64,000 bases of DNA, taken from NCBI RefSeq assembly GCF_001306135.1, contig NZ_LGKP01000012.1:1-64000 (forward strand). Reading direction: 5' to 3'. This DNA comes from Herpetosiphon geysericola (GTDB lineage: Bacteria > Chloroflexota > Chloroflexia > Chloroflexales > Herpetosiphonaceae). Both the position numbers and the translations under genes were made by a program. The stretch's first letter is position 1, and each line of letters starts with the position of its first letter. Under the pieces are notes generated by a model. It made no database searches and was not told where the DNA came from. It saw only the letters and a program-made list of their open reading frames with translations. Shown here piece by piece: positions 8,055 through 15,655 of this stretch.

Positions 8055-8566
8055 TTTGGCTAGCGATCATTTTGGGCTTGCTTGGCCTGTGGCTGTGGCG
8101 ACGAAGCAATGCCTTGCGTGCTAGCACGGGCCTGCCTTGGCGTGCAGTGGTTTATCACGATACAACGCGGCGCGAATTGAGCAAACCCTTATTCTCAGCC
8201 CGTTATCAATTAACTGGCAAGCCCGATTATGTTTTGGCCGATGGCAAGGCCTTGATTCCGGTTGAGGTTAAGCCGCAGCGCCAAGCAACCAGCCCACGCC
8301 AAGGCGATATTTTGCAGCTGGCGGCCTATTGCTTGTTGCTTGAAGAAGCAACTGGGGTTGCCCCGCGCTATGGTTTGTTGCGGTATGCCCAACATACCTT
8401 CCAGGTCGATTGGACTGATCAACTCTATCAGGCCTTGATCGAAACGCTCGCCATAATGCGCGCTGATCTGACGTTAACAGAGGTTGAACGATCGCACGAA
8501 GAACCATGGCGTTGTAACGCCTGCGGATTTGGCGACCGCTGCACAGATGCGCTAGAATATGACTAG
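8051..8566 (+). CDS. Cas4-like nuclease, C-terminal catalytic half with membrane anchor
   Basis: This 171-residue protein opens with one hydrophobic helix (residues 1-16) ending in WRR. It then has the PD-(D/E)xK core: Asp59 in LTGKPDYVLAD, Glu72-x-Lys74 in IPVEVKP, and the Q-x3-Y helix (Gln89, Tyr93 in DILQLAAYCLLLEEA), all typical of Cas4/Dna2-type exonucleases. The last three Fe-S ligands appear as Cys155, Cys158 and Cys164 in CNACGFGDRC; the first would be Cys19 of the preceding protein. Start: the ATG at 8051 overlaps the previous stop as ATGA, indicating translational coupling. An upstream in-frame start at 7991 would run 60 bases inside the first half and is less likely. There is no CRISPR array or other cas gene nearby, so this is a solo Cas4-like protein. 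Confidence 0.8.
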   Translation: MIWLAIILGLLGLWLWRRSNALRASTGLPWRAVVYHDTTRRELSKPLFSARYQLTGKPDYVLADGKALIPVEVKPQRQATSPRQGDILQLAAYCLLLEEATGVAPRYGLLRYAQHTFQVDWTDQLYQALIETLAIMRADLTLTEVERSHEEPWRCNACGFGDRCTDALEYD

Positions 8567-8610
8567 CACAGTTTATCAATCAGCCCATTCCTAGTAGTCG
8601 TTGTGACATT

Positions 8611-8934
8611 ATGAAATTTAAAATTCGCCAACATCCACGCATGAAAGATATTTGTGTCGGTGACGAGGTGGTGTGGAATCCCCAATTGCTGTATGCCAAC
8701 GTCGAGGAAATTTTTCCGGCGGCGGTTTGTGTCAATTTAGCAATTCTCCGCACTGAGCCAATTCCCAAATTGGAGCTACGGGCGCAACTTTGGCGCGCTG
8801 ATGATATTGAAAATCTCAGTGTTTGTCGCTGTTGTGGCTCGCGGGAAAATCTGGTTACTCCGTGTCATACAGGCGTACCCTTTCGGTTGTGCCAACAGTG
8901 TTATACCTGCCACATTGAGGAGTCTCTGGCATGA
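8611..8934 (+). CDS. Hypothetical protein with C-terminal Cys-rich putative zinc ribbon
   Basis: This 107-residue protein belongs to no family I recognise. Residues 1-70 are mixed alpha/beta without a clear motif. The C-terminal third has CRCCGSRENL, a central C-H (TPCHTGVPF), then CQQCYTCH: two CxxC-like pairs that could bind zinc. It is the fourth gene in the rseP operon and its stop overlaps the next start as ATGA, so it is likely co-translated with the QueD-like enzyme. The ribosome site is weak. A metal-binding accessory or nucleic-acid-binding role is possible but not shown. Confidence 0.65.
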   Translation: MKFKIRQHPRMKDICVGDEVVWNPQLLYANVEEIFPAAVCVNLAILRTEPIPKLELRAQLWRADDIENLSVCRCCGSRENLVTPCHTGVPFRLCQQCYTCHIEESLA

Positions 8935-9428
8935 GCCAACGTATTTATCGCTTGCAAGTAACCAAGGATCAACTTGGGTTTGCAGCGGCGCATTTTATTA
9001 CCATGCGCGGCAAATGTGAACGCCTGCATGGGCATAATTATCGCGTAACCGTCGAGGTCGAAGGCTTTTTGGGTGAAGATAAGTATGTGGTAGATTTTGG
9101 CGTGTTGAAAAAACATGCTACTGAAATTGCACGCACACTCGATCATCGGGTGTTGTTGGCCGCTGAGAATGCGAAAATTGCCTATAGCCAAGACGAGCAG
9201 CACATTACGGTGTGCTACGAAGAAAAATATTATGTTTTTCCGCTGGCCGAAGTAATTCTGCTGCCAATTGAAAACACTACGGCTGAACTATTGGCAAGCT
9301 ATTTTTGTGCTGAATTAAGCGAGCGCTTGCACCACGATGGGGTTAATACCCTCAAGATGGTTGGGGTTTGGGTTTCCGAAGGGCCTGGCCAACAAGCGTT
9401 TGCCAACATTGAATGGCCGCAAGCTTAA
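8931..9428 (+). CDS. 6-pyruvoyl-tetrahydropterin synthase / QueD family enzyme
   Basis: The T-fold family that makes 6-pyruvoyl-tetrahydropterin or, as QueD, 6-carboxy-tetrahydropterin for queuosine. The zinc ligands are His21 (GFAAAHF), His33 and His35 (LHGHNY); the catalytic Cys29 is in GKCERLHGH, and LDHRVL supplies the catalytic Asp-His. The PIENTTAELLA motif and a late Glu (VSEGPGQQA) complete the family pattern. At 165 residues it is longer than minimal QueD (~120), because of an insertion around residues 78-100 (KIAYSQDEQHITVCYEEKYY) also known in some archaeal-like and Chloroflexi members. No queC, queE or folE is nearby, so the product cannot be named from context. Confidence 0.85.
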   Translation: MSQRIYRLQVTKDQLGFAAAHFITMRGKCERLHGHNYRVTVEVEGFLGEDKYVVDFGVLKKHATEIARTLDHRVLLAAENAKIAYSQDEQHITVCYEEKYYVFPLAEVILLPIENTTAELLASYFCAELSERLHHDGVNTLKMVGVWVSEGPGQQAFANIEWPQA

Positions 9429-9446
9429 CGTACCGAGGGCATATTT

Positions 9447-9773
9447 ATGGATGGAATTATGAGCGCACTGGTCGTCATTATCGGGGCAATTGGCTTAATT
9501 ACCCTGCTAATTATGCGCACCAAAACCTATCGCGAACGCTTGCGTTTTCAGGCGCGAGCGATGGATCGCCATGTGCGCACAACCAACATTCGCGATGATG
9601 TGCGCCAAGATATTTTGGACTTGTTGATTCGCGGCGATCGTTTGGCAGCGATTCAATATGCCCACGAACAAACCCACTTGGATCTTTTAGAAGCGCGCAC
9701 GTTGGTTGATGATATTGAAAAAGCCTTGAAAAAGCACGACCAAACCCAAGGAACCCCAAGCGATGCCAATTGA
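9447..9773 (+). CDS. Membrane-anchored small protein with L7/L12-C-terminal-like domain
   Basis: The protein has 108 residues. An N-terminal hydrophobic helix (about 4-23) anchors it, followed by a basic stretch. Residues about 55-95 (ILDLLIRGDRLAAIQYAHEQ, then DLLEARTLVDDIEKAL) resemble the C-terminal fold of ribosomal protein L7/L12 (the pattern LL..G.k..AIk..re.tg..l.eAk..Ve), a module found in several small bacterial membrane proteins of unknown function. It is in the rseP operon, and its end overlaps the next gene by 11 bases. The domain assignment is by pattern only. Confidence 0.7.
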   Translation: MDGIMSALVVIIGAIGLITLLIMRTKTYRERLRFQARAMDRHVRTTNIRDDVRQDILDLLIRGDRLAAIQYAHEQTHLDLLEARTLVDDIEKALKKHDQTQGTPSDAN

Positions 9774-10515
9774 TCTTGCGCCTCACAACCCATATGGCTT
9801 GACGCTGACCAACGCTGTACTTGGGCGCTGCGGTGGCTTTGGCGCAGGCACTGATCGCTTGGCAAATATGGCGAATCTTGGGGCAATTATTACCGACCCG
9901 CTGGGAACCCGCGATCAAGCACTGCAACTGCTGCCAACCACTGGCGGCGTGTTGTATCGCTCATCGACCCGCACATGGCGGCGGGCGCAACGCGATGCTG
10001 CCCATTGGCAAACCCTTAATCTGCCAGTGTTGCTGACGTTACAGCCACGCAACCTGCAAGACCTCCAAGAATTGCTGCGTAATTTGCAGGAAGGCGAGTG
10101 GGCGGCGGTTGTGCTCGATGTGGAGCAAAGTGGCGAATTGCAGCACCTTGTGCGCTGGGTCGAACTGGTGCGCAATCAATGGGAAGCTCCGCTACTGCTG
10201 CAAGTTGCAACCGATCAAATTAGCCAATTAACCAGCATTCCCCAATCAATCGATGGCATCATGCTTGGTTCGGGGCCGCGGGCCAAGCATGGAGAGCACT
10301 ATGGGCGCTTGCTCGGGCCGGCGATTGAGCCATTGTTGCTTTGGGGGGTTGAACGGTTGCGCGAATTGAGCAATACATCATTAATCTGTAGTGCTGCCAG
10401 CCTTGCTAGCCTTGCTAGCCTGCAAGCGCTTGGCGTTCAAGCCATTGTTTTGGATAGCCTGCTGTGGACAACCAGCACTCACGATGTAGCCCAAATTCAT
10501 TTTAACCAGCAATGA
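9763..10515 (+). CDS. Degenerate dihydroorotate dehydrogenase (PyrD)-like protein
   Basis: A 250-residue protein with the layout of a class 1 dihydroorotate dehydrogenase barrel, but shortened. The start (NPYGLTLTNAVLGRCGGFGAG) aligns with NPv.lasG.fG, ANMANLGAIITDPLG with the early strand, YGRLLGPAIEPLLLWGVERL with the conserved GGLSGPAIKPlAl, and the end with a degraded IIgvGGI phosphate-binding segment (LICSAASLASLASLQALG). The catalytic N-x-S-C-P-N loop is missing: the matching strand reads AVVLDVEQSGELQHL. Typical enzymes have about 300 residues. I infer a non-catalytic or repurposed flavin/TIM-barrel paralogue. It is the last gene in the rseP operon, overlapping the gene before it. Confidence 0.65.
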   Translation: MPIDLAPHNPYGLTLTNAVLGRCGGFGAGTDRLANMANLGAIITDPLGTRDQALQLLPTTGGVLYRSSTRTWRRAQRDAAHWQTLNLPVLLTLQPRNLQDLQELLRNLQEGEWAAVVLDVEQSGELQHLVRWVELVRNQWEAPLLLQVATDQISQLTSIPQSIDGIMLGSGPRAKHGEHYGRLLGPAIEPLLLWGVERLRELSNTSLICSAASLASLASLQALGVQAIVLDSLLWTTSTHDVAQIHFNQQ

Positions 10516-10733
10516 TCATAGCAGCTTAGACCGCCTCAGCTTGATAACTGCCAAAACTATACTGCATAGGCCAATTGTCCCCCATGGCTATATTACTCTC
10601 CGTCCGTTGAAGACAACACTATTGCGCCTCATTTCTGCCTACGTGTTAGGGGTAGACTATCCATATTGAAGTTGTGCTGTTGCACGCGAGGCTGCATTTT
10701 AGCGTGAATGGAGCATTGCCAAGGAGGACATAG

Positions 10734-11126
10734 ATGGCAACTATTTTAGCAATTGATGACAGTGGCTTGATGCAGGCGTTTTGGGTGCGTATTTTGTCGC
10801 GCTCGCAGCATACGGTGGTGACGGTCAGTAGTGGCGATGAAATGCGGGCGGCACTTACCACACTCCATCCCCAATTAATTTTTCTTGATCTCTCATTTCC
10901 TGGCGAAAACGGCTTTGAGCTGTTGCAACAACTGCGCGGCTATTCGCAGTGCCTTGATATTCCGGTGATTGCCGTCAGTGGCTATGCAGGTGAGGACACG
11001 CGCCAAGCTTGCCGCGAAGCAGGTTTTACCGATTTTCTGGCGAAACCGTTCTCATTGGCTGAATTACGGAGCATCTTGACGCGCTATATTGAGAATCTAA
11101 CCCAGTTGCGAGCCTTGACGCGCTAA
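10734..11126 (+). CDS. Single-domain response regulator (CheY-like)
   Basis: One receiver domain fills all 130 residues: acidic pair Asp8-Asp9, phosphoacceptor Asp52 in LIFLDLSFPGENG, Ser82 in AVSGYAG in place of the usual Thr/Ser switch, and Lys104 in FLAKPFS. There is no output domain, so it probably acts by protein contact or phosphotransfer. CCAAGGAGGACATAG gives a strong ribosome site. No histidine kinase lies next to it. Its stop interlocks with the stop of the convergent metal-transport permease (shared CTAA). Confidence 0.9.
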   Translation: MATILAIDDSGLMQAFWVRILSRSQHTVVTVSSGDEMRAALTTLHPQLIFLDLSFPGENGFELLQQLRGYSQCLDIPVIAVSGYAGEDTRQACREAGFTDFLAKPFSLAELRSILTRYIENLTQLRALTR

Positions 11127-11968
11127 ACGTGGGTGTGAATCATGCGGCTGCGCAGTTGTTTGCGCAAGGCGGCGATACCTAAGGCTACCATAAAACAACC
11201 AGTTTGGGTCAATACGATCGTCGCTCCCGAAGCAAGGTCGAAGAAATAGCTCAGGTACATGCCAACACAGCCAGTTAAACCGCCAATGACGGTTGAAATT
11301 CCAAGCATCCGATGAAAACTATCGGTCAAGAGCCGCGCAGTAATAGGTGGAATAACCAAGGCAGCAGCGATTAGCGTCACGCCCAGAATTTTCATTGAAA
11401 CGATTAAGGTTGCGGCCAGCATCAACGAAAACAGGGTATCCAGCCAATTGGTACGCACACCATAAACGTGGGCCACATCATTATTAAAGGTCATGAACAG
11501 CAGTTGTTTGTAACTGAAAAATACAACTAACCCAACCATAATGCATACTCCGCCAATTGCCCAAAGATCGCTGTTGGTTACGCCTAGAATATTGCCAAAC
11601 AAGGCTGCATCAAACGAGCGAGTAAAGTTGCGATAGCGGCTAATTAAGGCCACGCCAATCGCAAAACTTGCGGTTGTAACAATCCCAATTGCTGCATCGG
11701 CATTAATTTTGGTGCGGCGTGCAGTTTGATTAATTAATACTGCGGCAGCAAAACCCCACAAACCAGCGCCAAGGTAGAAATTCCATGCCAGCACAAACGA
11801 AACGACTGCGCCGCCAAAAATTGCATGCGATAAGCCATGGCCAATATAGCTCATGCCACGCAACACAATATATACGCCCAACAGGCCACACAAACTGCCA
11901 ATTAGCACTGCGGCAAGAATGCCATAGCGAAAAAAGCTAAAGCTCAGCGGTTCTAAAAGCTGGTTCAC
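11123..11968 (-). CDS. Zinc/manganese ABC transporter permease (ZnuB/MntB type)
   Basis: This 281-residue integral-membrane protein with about eight hydrophobic helices belongs to the ABC-3 family. The conserved GLLGVYIVLRGMSYIGHGLSH segment (first part, near residue 25) and the cytoplasmic EAA-like loop are visible. GTG at 11968 is the start, with GGAG eight bases upstream; it lies within the 3' end of the ATPase gene (32-base overlap), so the two are coupled. With the ATPase and the lipoprotein it forms a complete importer for Zn(II) or Mn(II); the metal cannot be told from sequence. Confidence 0.92.
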   Translation of the reverse strand: MNQLLEPLSFSFFRYGILAAVLIGSLCGLLGVYIVLRGMSYIGHGLSHAIFGGAVVSFVLAWNFYLGAGLWGFAAAVLINQTARRTKINADAAIGIVTTASFAIGVALISRYRNFTRSFDAALFGNILGVTNSDLWAIGGVCIMVGLVVFFSYKQLLFMTFNNDVAHVYGVRTNWLDTLFSLMLAATLIVSMKILGVTLIAAALVIPPITARLLTDSFHRMLGISTVIGGLTGCVGMYLSYFFDLASGATIVLTQTGCFMVALGIAALRKQLRSRMIHTHV

Positions 11969-12803
11969 TTGGGTTCTCCATGGCTGGGTTCAGCACTTCG
12001 CCAATAATTGGGTTGGGAATTAAATCGCGGTAGCTATGACCATGCGGGCGTTGTTGAATTAACAGCATGCCTTCGTGCTGCACTACAACCATATCGCTAT
12101 GATAGGTTTGCTCGAGCACGGCGGGGGTAAACACCGCTTCGGGCGTGCCTTGGGCGATGATGGTTTGATTCAGACAAATAATCCATGGCACATGGGCCGC
12201 CGCTGCATTCAAATCATGGGTCGTCATTAAAATCGTCATGCCTTGTTGATTCAGCTCGGCCAGCAGATGCAAAATTGATTCAGCCAACCGTGGATCAATC
12301 CCAGTCGTTGGTTCATCGAGCACCAACATGGCTGGTTTGGCAACTAAGGCGCGGGCCAAAAAGACCCGCTGTTGCTGACCGCCAGAAAGATTGCGAATAT
12401 GCTGTTTGGCCAGGTGTTCAATTTCAAGTTGGGCCAGCACCGCCTGCACTGCTTGGCGCTCGCTTTTGCGCAACCATGGCCAAGGATTAGCTTGACGCAC
12501 CAAGCCCATGGCCACAACTTGCTCAACTGTCACCGGAAAATTCCAATCAACCGTTTCAAGCTGTGGCACATAGGCAATCGTGGGAATTTGACCATCGACT
12601 GGGTGCTTGCCATGGGTCAGAATCTGGCCATGGCTGGGAGCATGCAAGCCTAAAATTAAGCGCAATAAACTGGTTTTGCCAGCACCGCTTGGCCCAACTA
12701 GCGCCGCAAATTGGCCGTGGTGCAGATGAATATTAATTTGATCGAGCACGAGGCGCTCTGCATAGCGCAACCCGACATTGCGTAACTCAATAATTGGCTG
12801 CAT
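11937..12803 (-). CDS. Zinc/manganese ABC transporter ATP-binding protein
   Basis: The ATPase subunit of the metal importer, 288 residues. The Walker A is GPSGAGKTSLLR (about 37-48), the Q-loop lies in AYVPQLETVDW, the signature is LSGGQQQR, the Walker B MLVLDEPTTGID and the H-loop TTHDLN. The DW-x-FP-x-TVEQVV segment after the Q-loop is typical of ZnuC/MntA/SitB proteins. A 30-residue extension after the core (ending EPAFRTAEL) runs into the permease start. The order on the minus strand is lipoprotein, ATPase, permease, with 14 bases between the first two. Confidence 0.93.
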   Translation of the reverse strand: MQPIIELRNVGLRYAERLVLDQINIHLHHGQFAALVGPSGAGKTSLLRLILGLHAPSHGQILTHGKHPVDGQIPTIAYVPQLETVDWNFPVTVEQVVAMGLVRQANPWPWLRKSERQAVQAVLAQLEIEHLAKQHIRNLSGGQQQRVFLARALVAKPAMLVLDEPTTGIDPRLAESILHLLAELNQQGMTILMTTHDLNAAAAHVPWIICLNQTIIAQGTPEAVFTPAVLEQTYHSDMVVVQHEGMLLIQQRPHGHSYRDLIPNPIIGEVLNPAMENPSEPAFRTAEL

Positions 12804-12817
12804 ACAAGCCTTGCTCC

Positions 12818-13825
12818 CTATTGTTGTTGGATAACGTTGCTATCGCTGCCTGGAATGTTGCTGGTGTCGAAATTGGCAATTAAGCTTGGGTCGCCGCCAA
12901 GATTCTCGGCCATAATTCGCAGATCTTCGGTGAGCAAGCCGAGGTAGGAGTGATTGGGTGTACCGACCTCGCCAGGTAAATCATCGTCGCGTAAGCTATC
13001 GATATACTTTACGCCTGTTTCGCGGCCAATTTGCTCCAAGACTGTCGAAGGAAATACCTCGGAGCCAAAAATCGCTGGCACCTTTTGCTTGCGAATTTGG
13101 GTGATCAAATCAGCAACATCTTTGGCCGATGGCTCGGAAAAATCGGCTGGCTGAATTGCCCCAATCACCGTCATGCCATAATGCGGCGCGAAATAGGCCC
13201 ATGAATCGTGGTAGGTGAGTAACTTGCGGTTTTCGGCGGGAATACTCTGAACCGTCTTTTTTACTGCTACATCAAAGGCTTCGACGCGAGTTTTGAACGC
13301 TGCGTAGTTAGCGTTGTAATACTCGGCGTTGCTTGGATCGCGACGCACTAAGTTGTCGCGCACAATTTCTGCATAGCGCAAGCCATAGAGCGGGTGTGTC
13401 CAGAGGTGTGGGTTGGGGCTGCCAGCCTCTTTGGGAAACGAGAAATCGTAGACATATTGCTCTGGGGTAATCGTTTGCTCACCGAGCAAAATGATTTCGG
13501 CGCTTGGTTGCTTGTTGGCTTCGGCCAATTTGTGGGTTGGCTCCTCTAAATTAAGTCCATTGATGAAAATCAAATCTGCTTGGGCCAAGGTTTTGGCATC
13601 CGAAGGCACAGGCTCGAATGTATGCGAATTAACGCCCTCGGGAACGATGCCTGTTAAGCTAATTTTATCGCCAGCAATATTGTAGATAATGTTGGTAATT
13701 GGCGAAACCGTGCTAACAACCTTGAGTTTGCCTGCTTGGCCTTGGCTGGTTGGAGCAGCTTGTTCGGCTCCGCAACTTGCCAAGATCAGGATTAAGAATA
13801 AGCTCGTAATCGACCAGCGCCGCAT
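12818..13825 (-). CDS. Zinc/manganese ABC transporter substrate-binding lipoprotein
   Basis: The cluster A-I metal-binding protein of the importer. The signal peptide ends in the lipobox LASC (Cys18), so it is membrane-anchored by lipid. Metal ligands typical of the ZnuA/TroA family are visible: His in VNSHTFEP, His in NPHLWTHP, His in LTYHDSWAYF and Asp in SLRDDDLPGE. The long His-rich loop of many ZnuA proteins is absent, which weakly favours manganese or a ZnuA without loop. The start at ATG 13825 is preferred over 13837, because AGGATGG lies eight bases upstream of it. It is the first gene of the operon. Confidence 0.92.
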   Translation of the reverse strand: MRRWSITSLFLILILASCGAEQAAPTSQGQAGKLKVVSTVSPITNIIYNIAGDKISLTGIVPEGVNSHTFEPVPSDAKTLAQADLIFINGLNLEEPTHKLAEANKQPSAEIILLGEQTITPEQYVYDFSFPKEAGSPNPHLWTHPLYGLRYAEIVRDNLVRRDPSNAEYYNANYAAFKTRVEAFDVAVKKTVQSIPAENRKLLTYHDSWAYFAPHYGMTVIGAIQPADFSEPSAKDVADLITQIRKQKVPAIFGSEVFPSTVLEQIGRETGVKYIDSLRDDDLPGEVGTPNHSYLGLLTEDLRIMAENLGGDPSLIANFDTSNIPGSDSNVIQQQ

Positions 13826-14317
13826 AGTTCTATCCATCCTCAACTACATGAATCCGACGAGTATTCTACCATCGTTCGTTTGTTCAGGTCGATCTCGTAT
13901 AATAGTGAGGCATAGGGTTAAGCGGTTTTTCAGATGGGATAATTGCGCATCACTGGAACCGCGAAGTACACCAAGAGCACGAAGGGACGGAACCGCGAAG
14001 AACGCGAAGGGCGTGAAGGGAGTTTAACGTAGCGGCGCAGAACAACCGAAGGATGAGGGATGAAAGGCTAGCGGCTAGCGAAAAATGATTAGGATTGGGA
14101 ATGGTACAAGCAACTGATCCTCAGCCCCTGACACCCGATCCCTCGTGCGGAACCGCGAAGGACACGAAGAGGAGTTTTAACGCAGAGGCGCAGAGAGGAT
14201 AAGGTATTCGGACTTTGGCTATCAGGAAATTAGAGGGTTTGGCAACAGGCGGTTGGCATAGGACGGAATCCCGATCCCCAGCCCCCGGCCCCTTTATGGC
14301 TTATAAGGAGAATTTAG
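13826..14317. repeat. Intergenic mosaic of dispersed repeat words before deoB
   Basis: No gene is visible. A TATAAT (about 13899-13904) lies on the plus strand without a good -35. From 13960 onward come repeat words: GGAACCGCGAAG...GAGCACGAAGGG and GAACGCGAAGGGCG (13960-14018), a GTTTAACGTAGCGGCGCAGA variant, CCTGACACCCGATCCC (14127-14143), GAACCGCGAAGGACACGAAG (14151-14170), TTTTAACGCAGAGGCGCAGAG (14175-14195), GACTTTGGCTATC and GAATCCCGATCCCCAGCCCC (14265-14285). Confidence 0.65.
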
Positions 14318-15493
14318 ATGGATATTAAACGGGTAACTGTGATTGTTTTGGATGGCGTGGGGATTGGTGAAGCCCCTGACGCTGCTGAATATGGCGATGT
14401 TGGCAGCCACTCGCTGGCCAACACAGCGGCAGCAGTCAATGGCTTGAACGTGCCAACCATGGCTAGCTTTGGGATTGGCTGTGTTAGCGAGCTGCAAGGT
14501 GTTGCGTGCCCAACCGCGCCGCAGGGTAGCTATGGCAAAATGCAGCCCTTATCGAAGGGCAAGGATACAGTTTCTGGCCACTGGGAGATGATGGGGATTG
14601 TCTTAGCAACGCCATTTCCAGTCTATCCTGATGGCTTTCCTGCTGAAATTATCGAACCATTTAAACAACAGATTGGCCGCGATGTGCTTGGCAATAAATC
14701 GGCCTCGGGCACCGAAATTCTTGAAGAATTGGGCATGGAGCACATTCGAACTGGGGCGCCAATTGTCTACACTTCGGCAGATAGCGTGTTTCAGATTGCA
14801 GCCCATGAAGATGTGATTCCGCCAAGCGAATTGTATGCGATGTGCGAAGCAGCCCGTGCGCTGTTGGTGGGCGAGCATGCAGTTGGGCGGGTGATTGCGC
14901 GGCCATTTATTGGCAATAGCCCAGCAACCTTTAAACGTACCGCACGCCGCCACGATTATGCCCTAACTCCAGAAACGCCAACGATTTTGGATAAATTGGT
15001 CGCCGCAGGCAAAAGCGTCTACTCAGTTGGCAAAATTGACGATATTTTTGGCAATCGTGGGATTAGCGTTTCAAACCATACCGTTGATAATGCTGCAAGT
15101 TTGGAAGCGATTATCGAATTCCTTGATGCAGATTTTGAAGGGCTTTTGTTCGCCAACTTAATCGAATTCGATATGATCTATGGCCATCGTAATGATCCAG
15201 TTGGTTATGCAAACGCCTTACATGCGGTTGATCAGCGCTTGCCGGATATTCAAGCCAAACTCAAGGATGGCGATCTGGTGGTGATTACTGCTGATCATGG
15301 TGTTGACCCAACCACGCCTGGCTCAAACCATAGCCGCGAGTATGTGCCGCTATTGGTGTTTGGCCCAGCCTTGGCGAAAGCTGTTAATTTAGGCACGCGC
15401 CAAACCCTGAGCGATCTGGCGGCGACGCTGGCTGAGATCTTTGGGCTAGAAGCGCCATTGCATGGCACGAGTTTCTTGGCTGAACTGCAATAA
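14318..15493 (+). CDS. deoB: Phosphopentomutase
   Basis: This alkaline-phosphatase-fold enzyme interconverts ribose/deoxyribose 1- and 5-phosphates in nucleoside salvage. The 391 residues match DeoB. The first metal site is VIVLDGVGIGEAPDAAEYGD (residues about 7-26), with the SHSLANTA segment after it; KDTVSGHWEM, FANLIEFDMIYGHRND and VITADHGVDPTTPGSNHSRE supply the other metal and phosphate ligands. TAAGGAG precedes the ATG. It stands alone: no nucleoside phosphorylase or deoC lies alongside. Confidence 0.96.
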   Translation: MDIKRVTVIVLDGVGIGEAPDAAEYGDVGSHSLANTAAAVNGLNVPTMASFGIGCVSELQGVACPTAPQGSYGKMQPLSKGKDTVSGHWEMMGIVLATPFPVYPDGFPAEIIEPFKQQIGRDVLGNKSASGTEILEELGMEHIRTGAPIVYTSADSVFQIAAHEDVIPPSELYAMCEAARALLVGEHAVGRVIARPFIGNSPATFKRTARRHDYALTPETPTILDKLVAAGKSVYSVGKIDDIFGNRGISVSNHTVDNAASLEAIIEFLDADFEGLLFANLIEFDMIYGHRNDPVGYANALHAVDQRLPDIQAKLKDGDLVVITADHGVDPTTPGSNHSREYVPLLVFGPALAKAVNLGTRQTLSDLAATLAEIFGLEAPLHGTSFLAELQ

Positions 15494-15655
15494 CGGTTTA
15501 GCTCTTAGTTGATAGTTCGCAAAACCTATCCTGAAAAGGGGTAGGTTTTGTTGATTAAGCAGCAAACTAGCATGGCTCAGCGGAATTTCTGGTGCTACTA
15601 TTAATATATCAACCAACTAGCAACTATTGCTGTGGGTATAGAAGGATTTTTTTTG

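Noticed and set aside
7821..8566. CRISPR-Cas locus, suggested by the Cas4-like protein
   Set aside because: No repeat-spacer array, cas1, cas2 or effector gene anywhere in the window; solo Cas4-like proteins are known.
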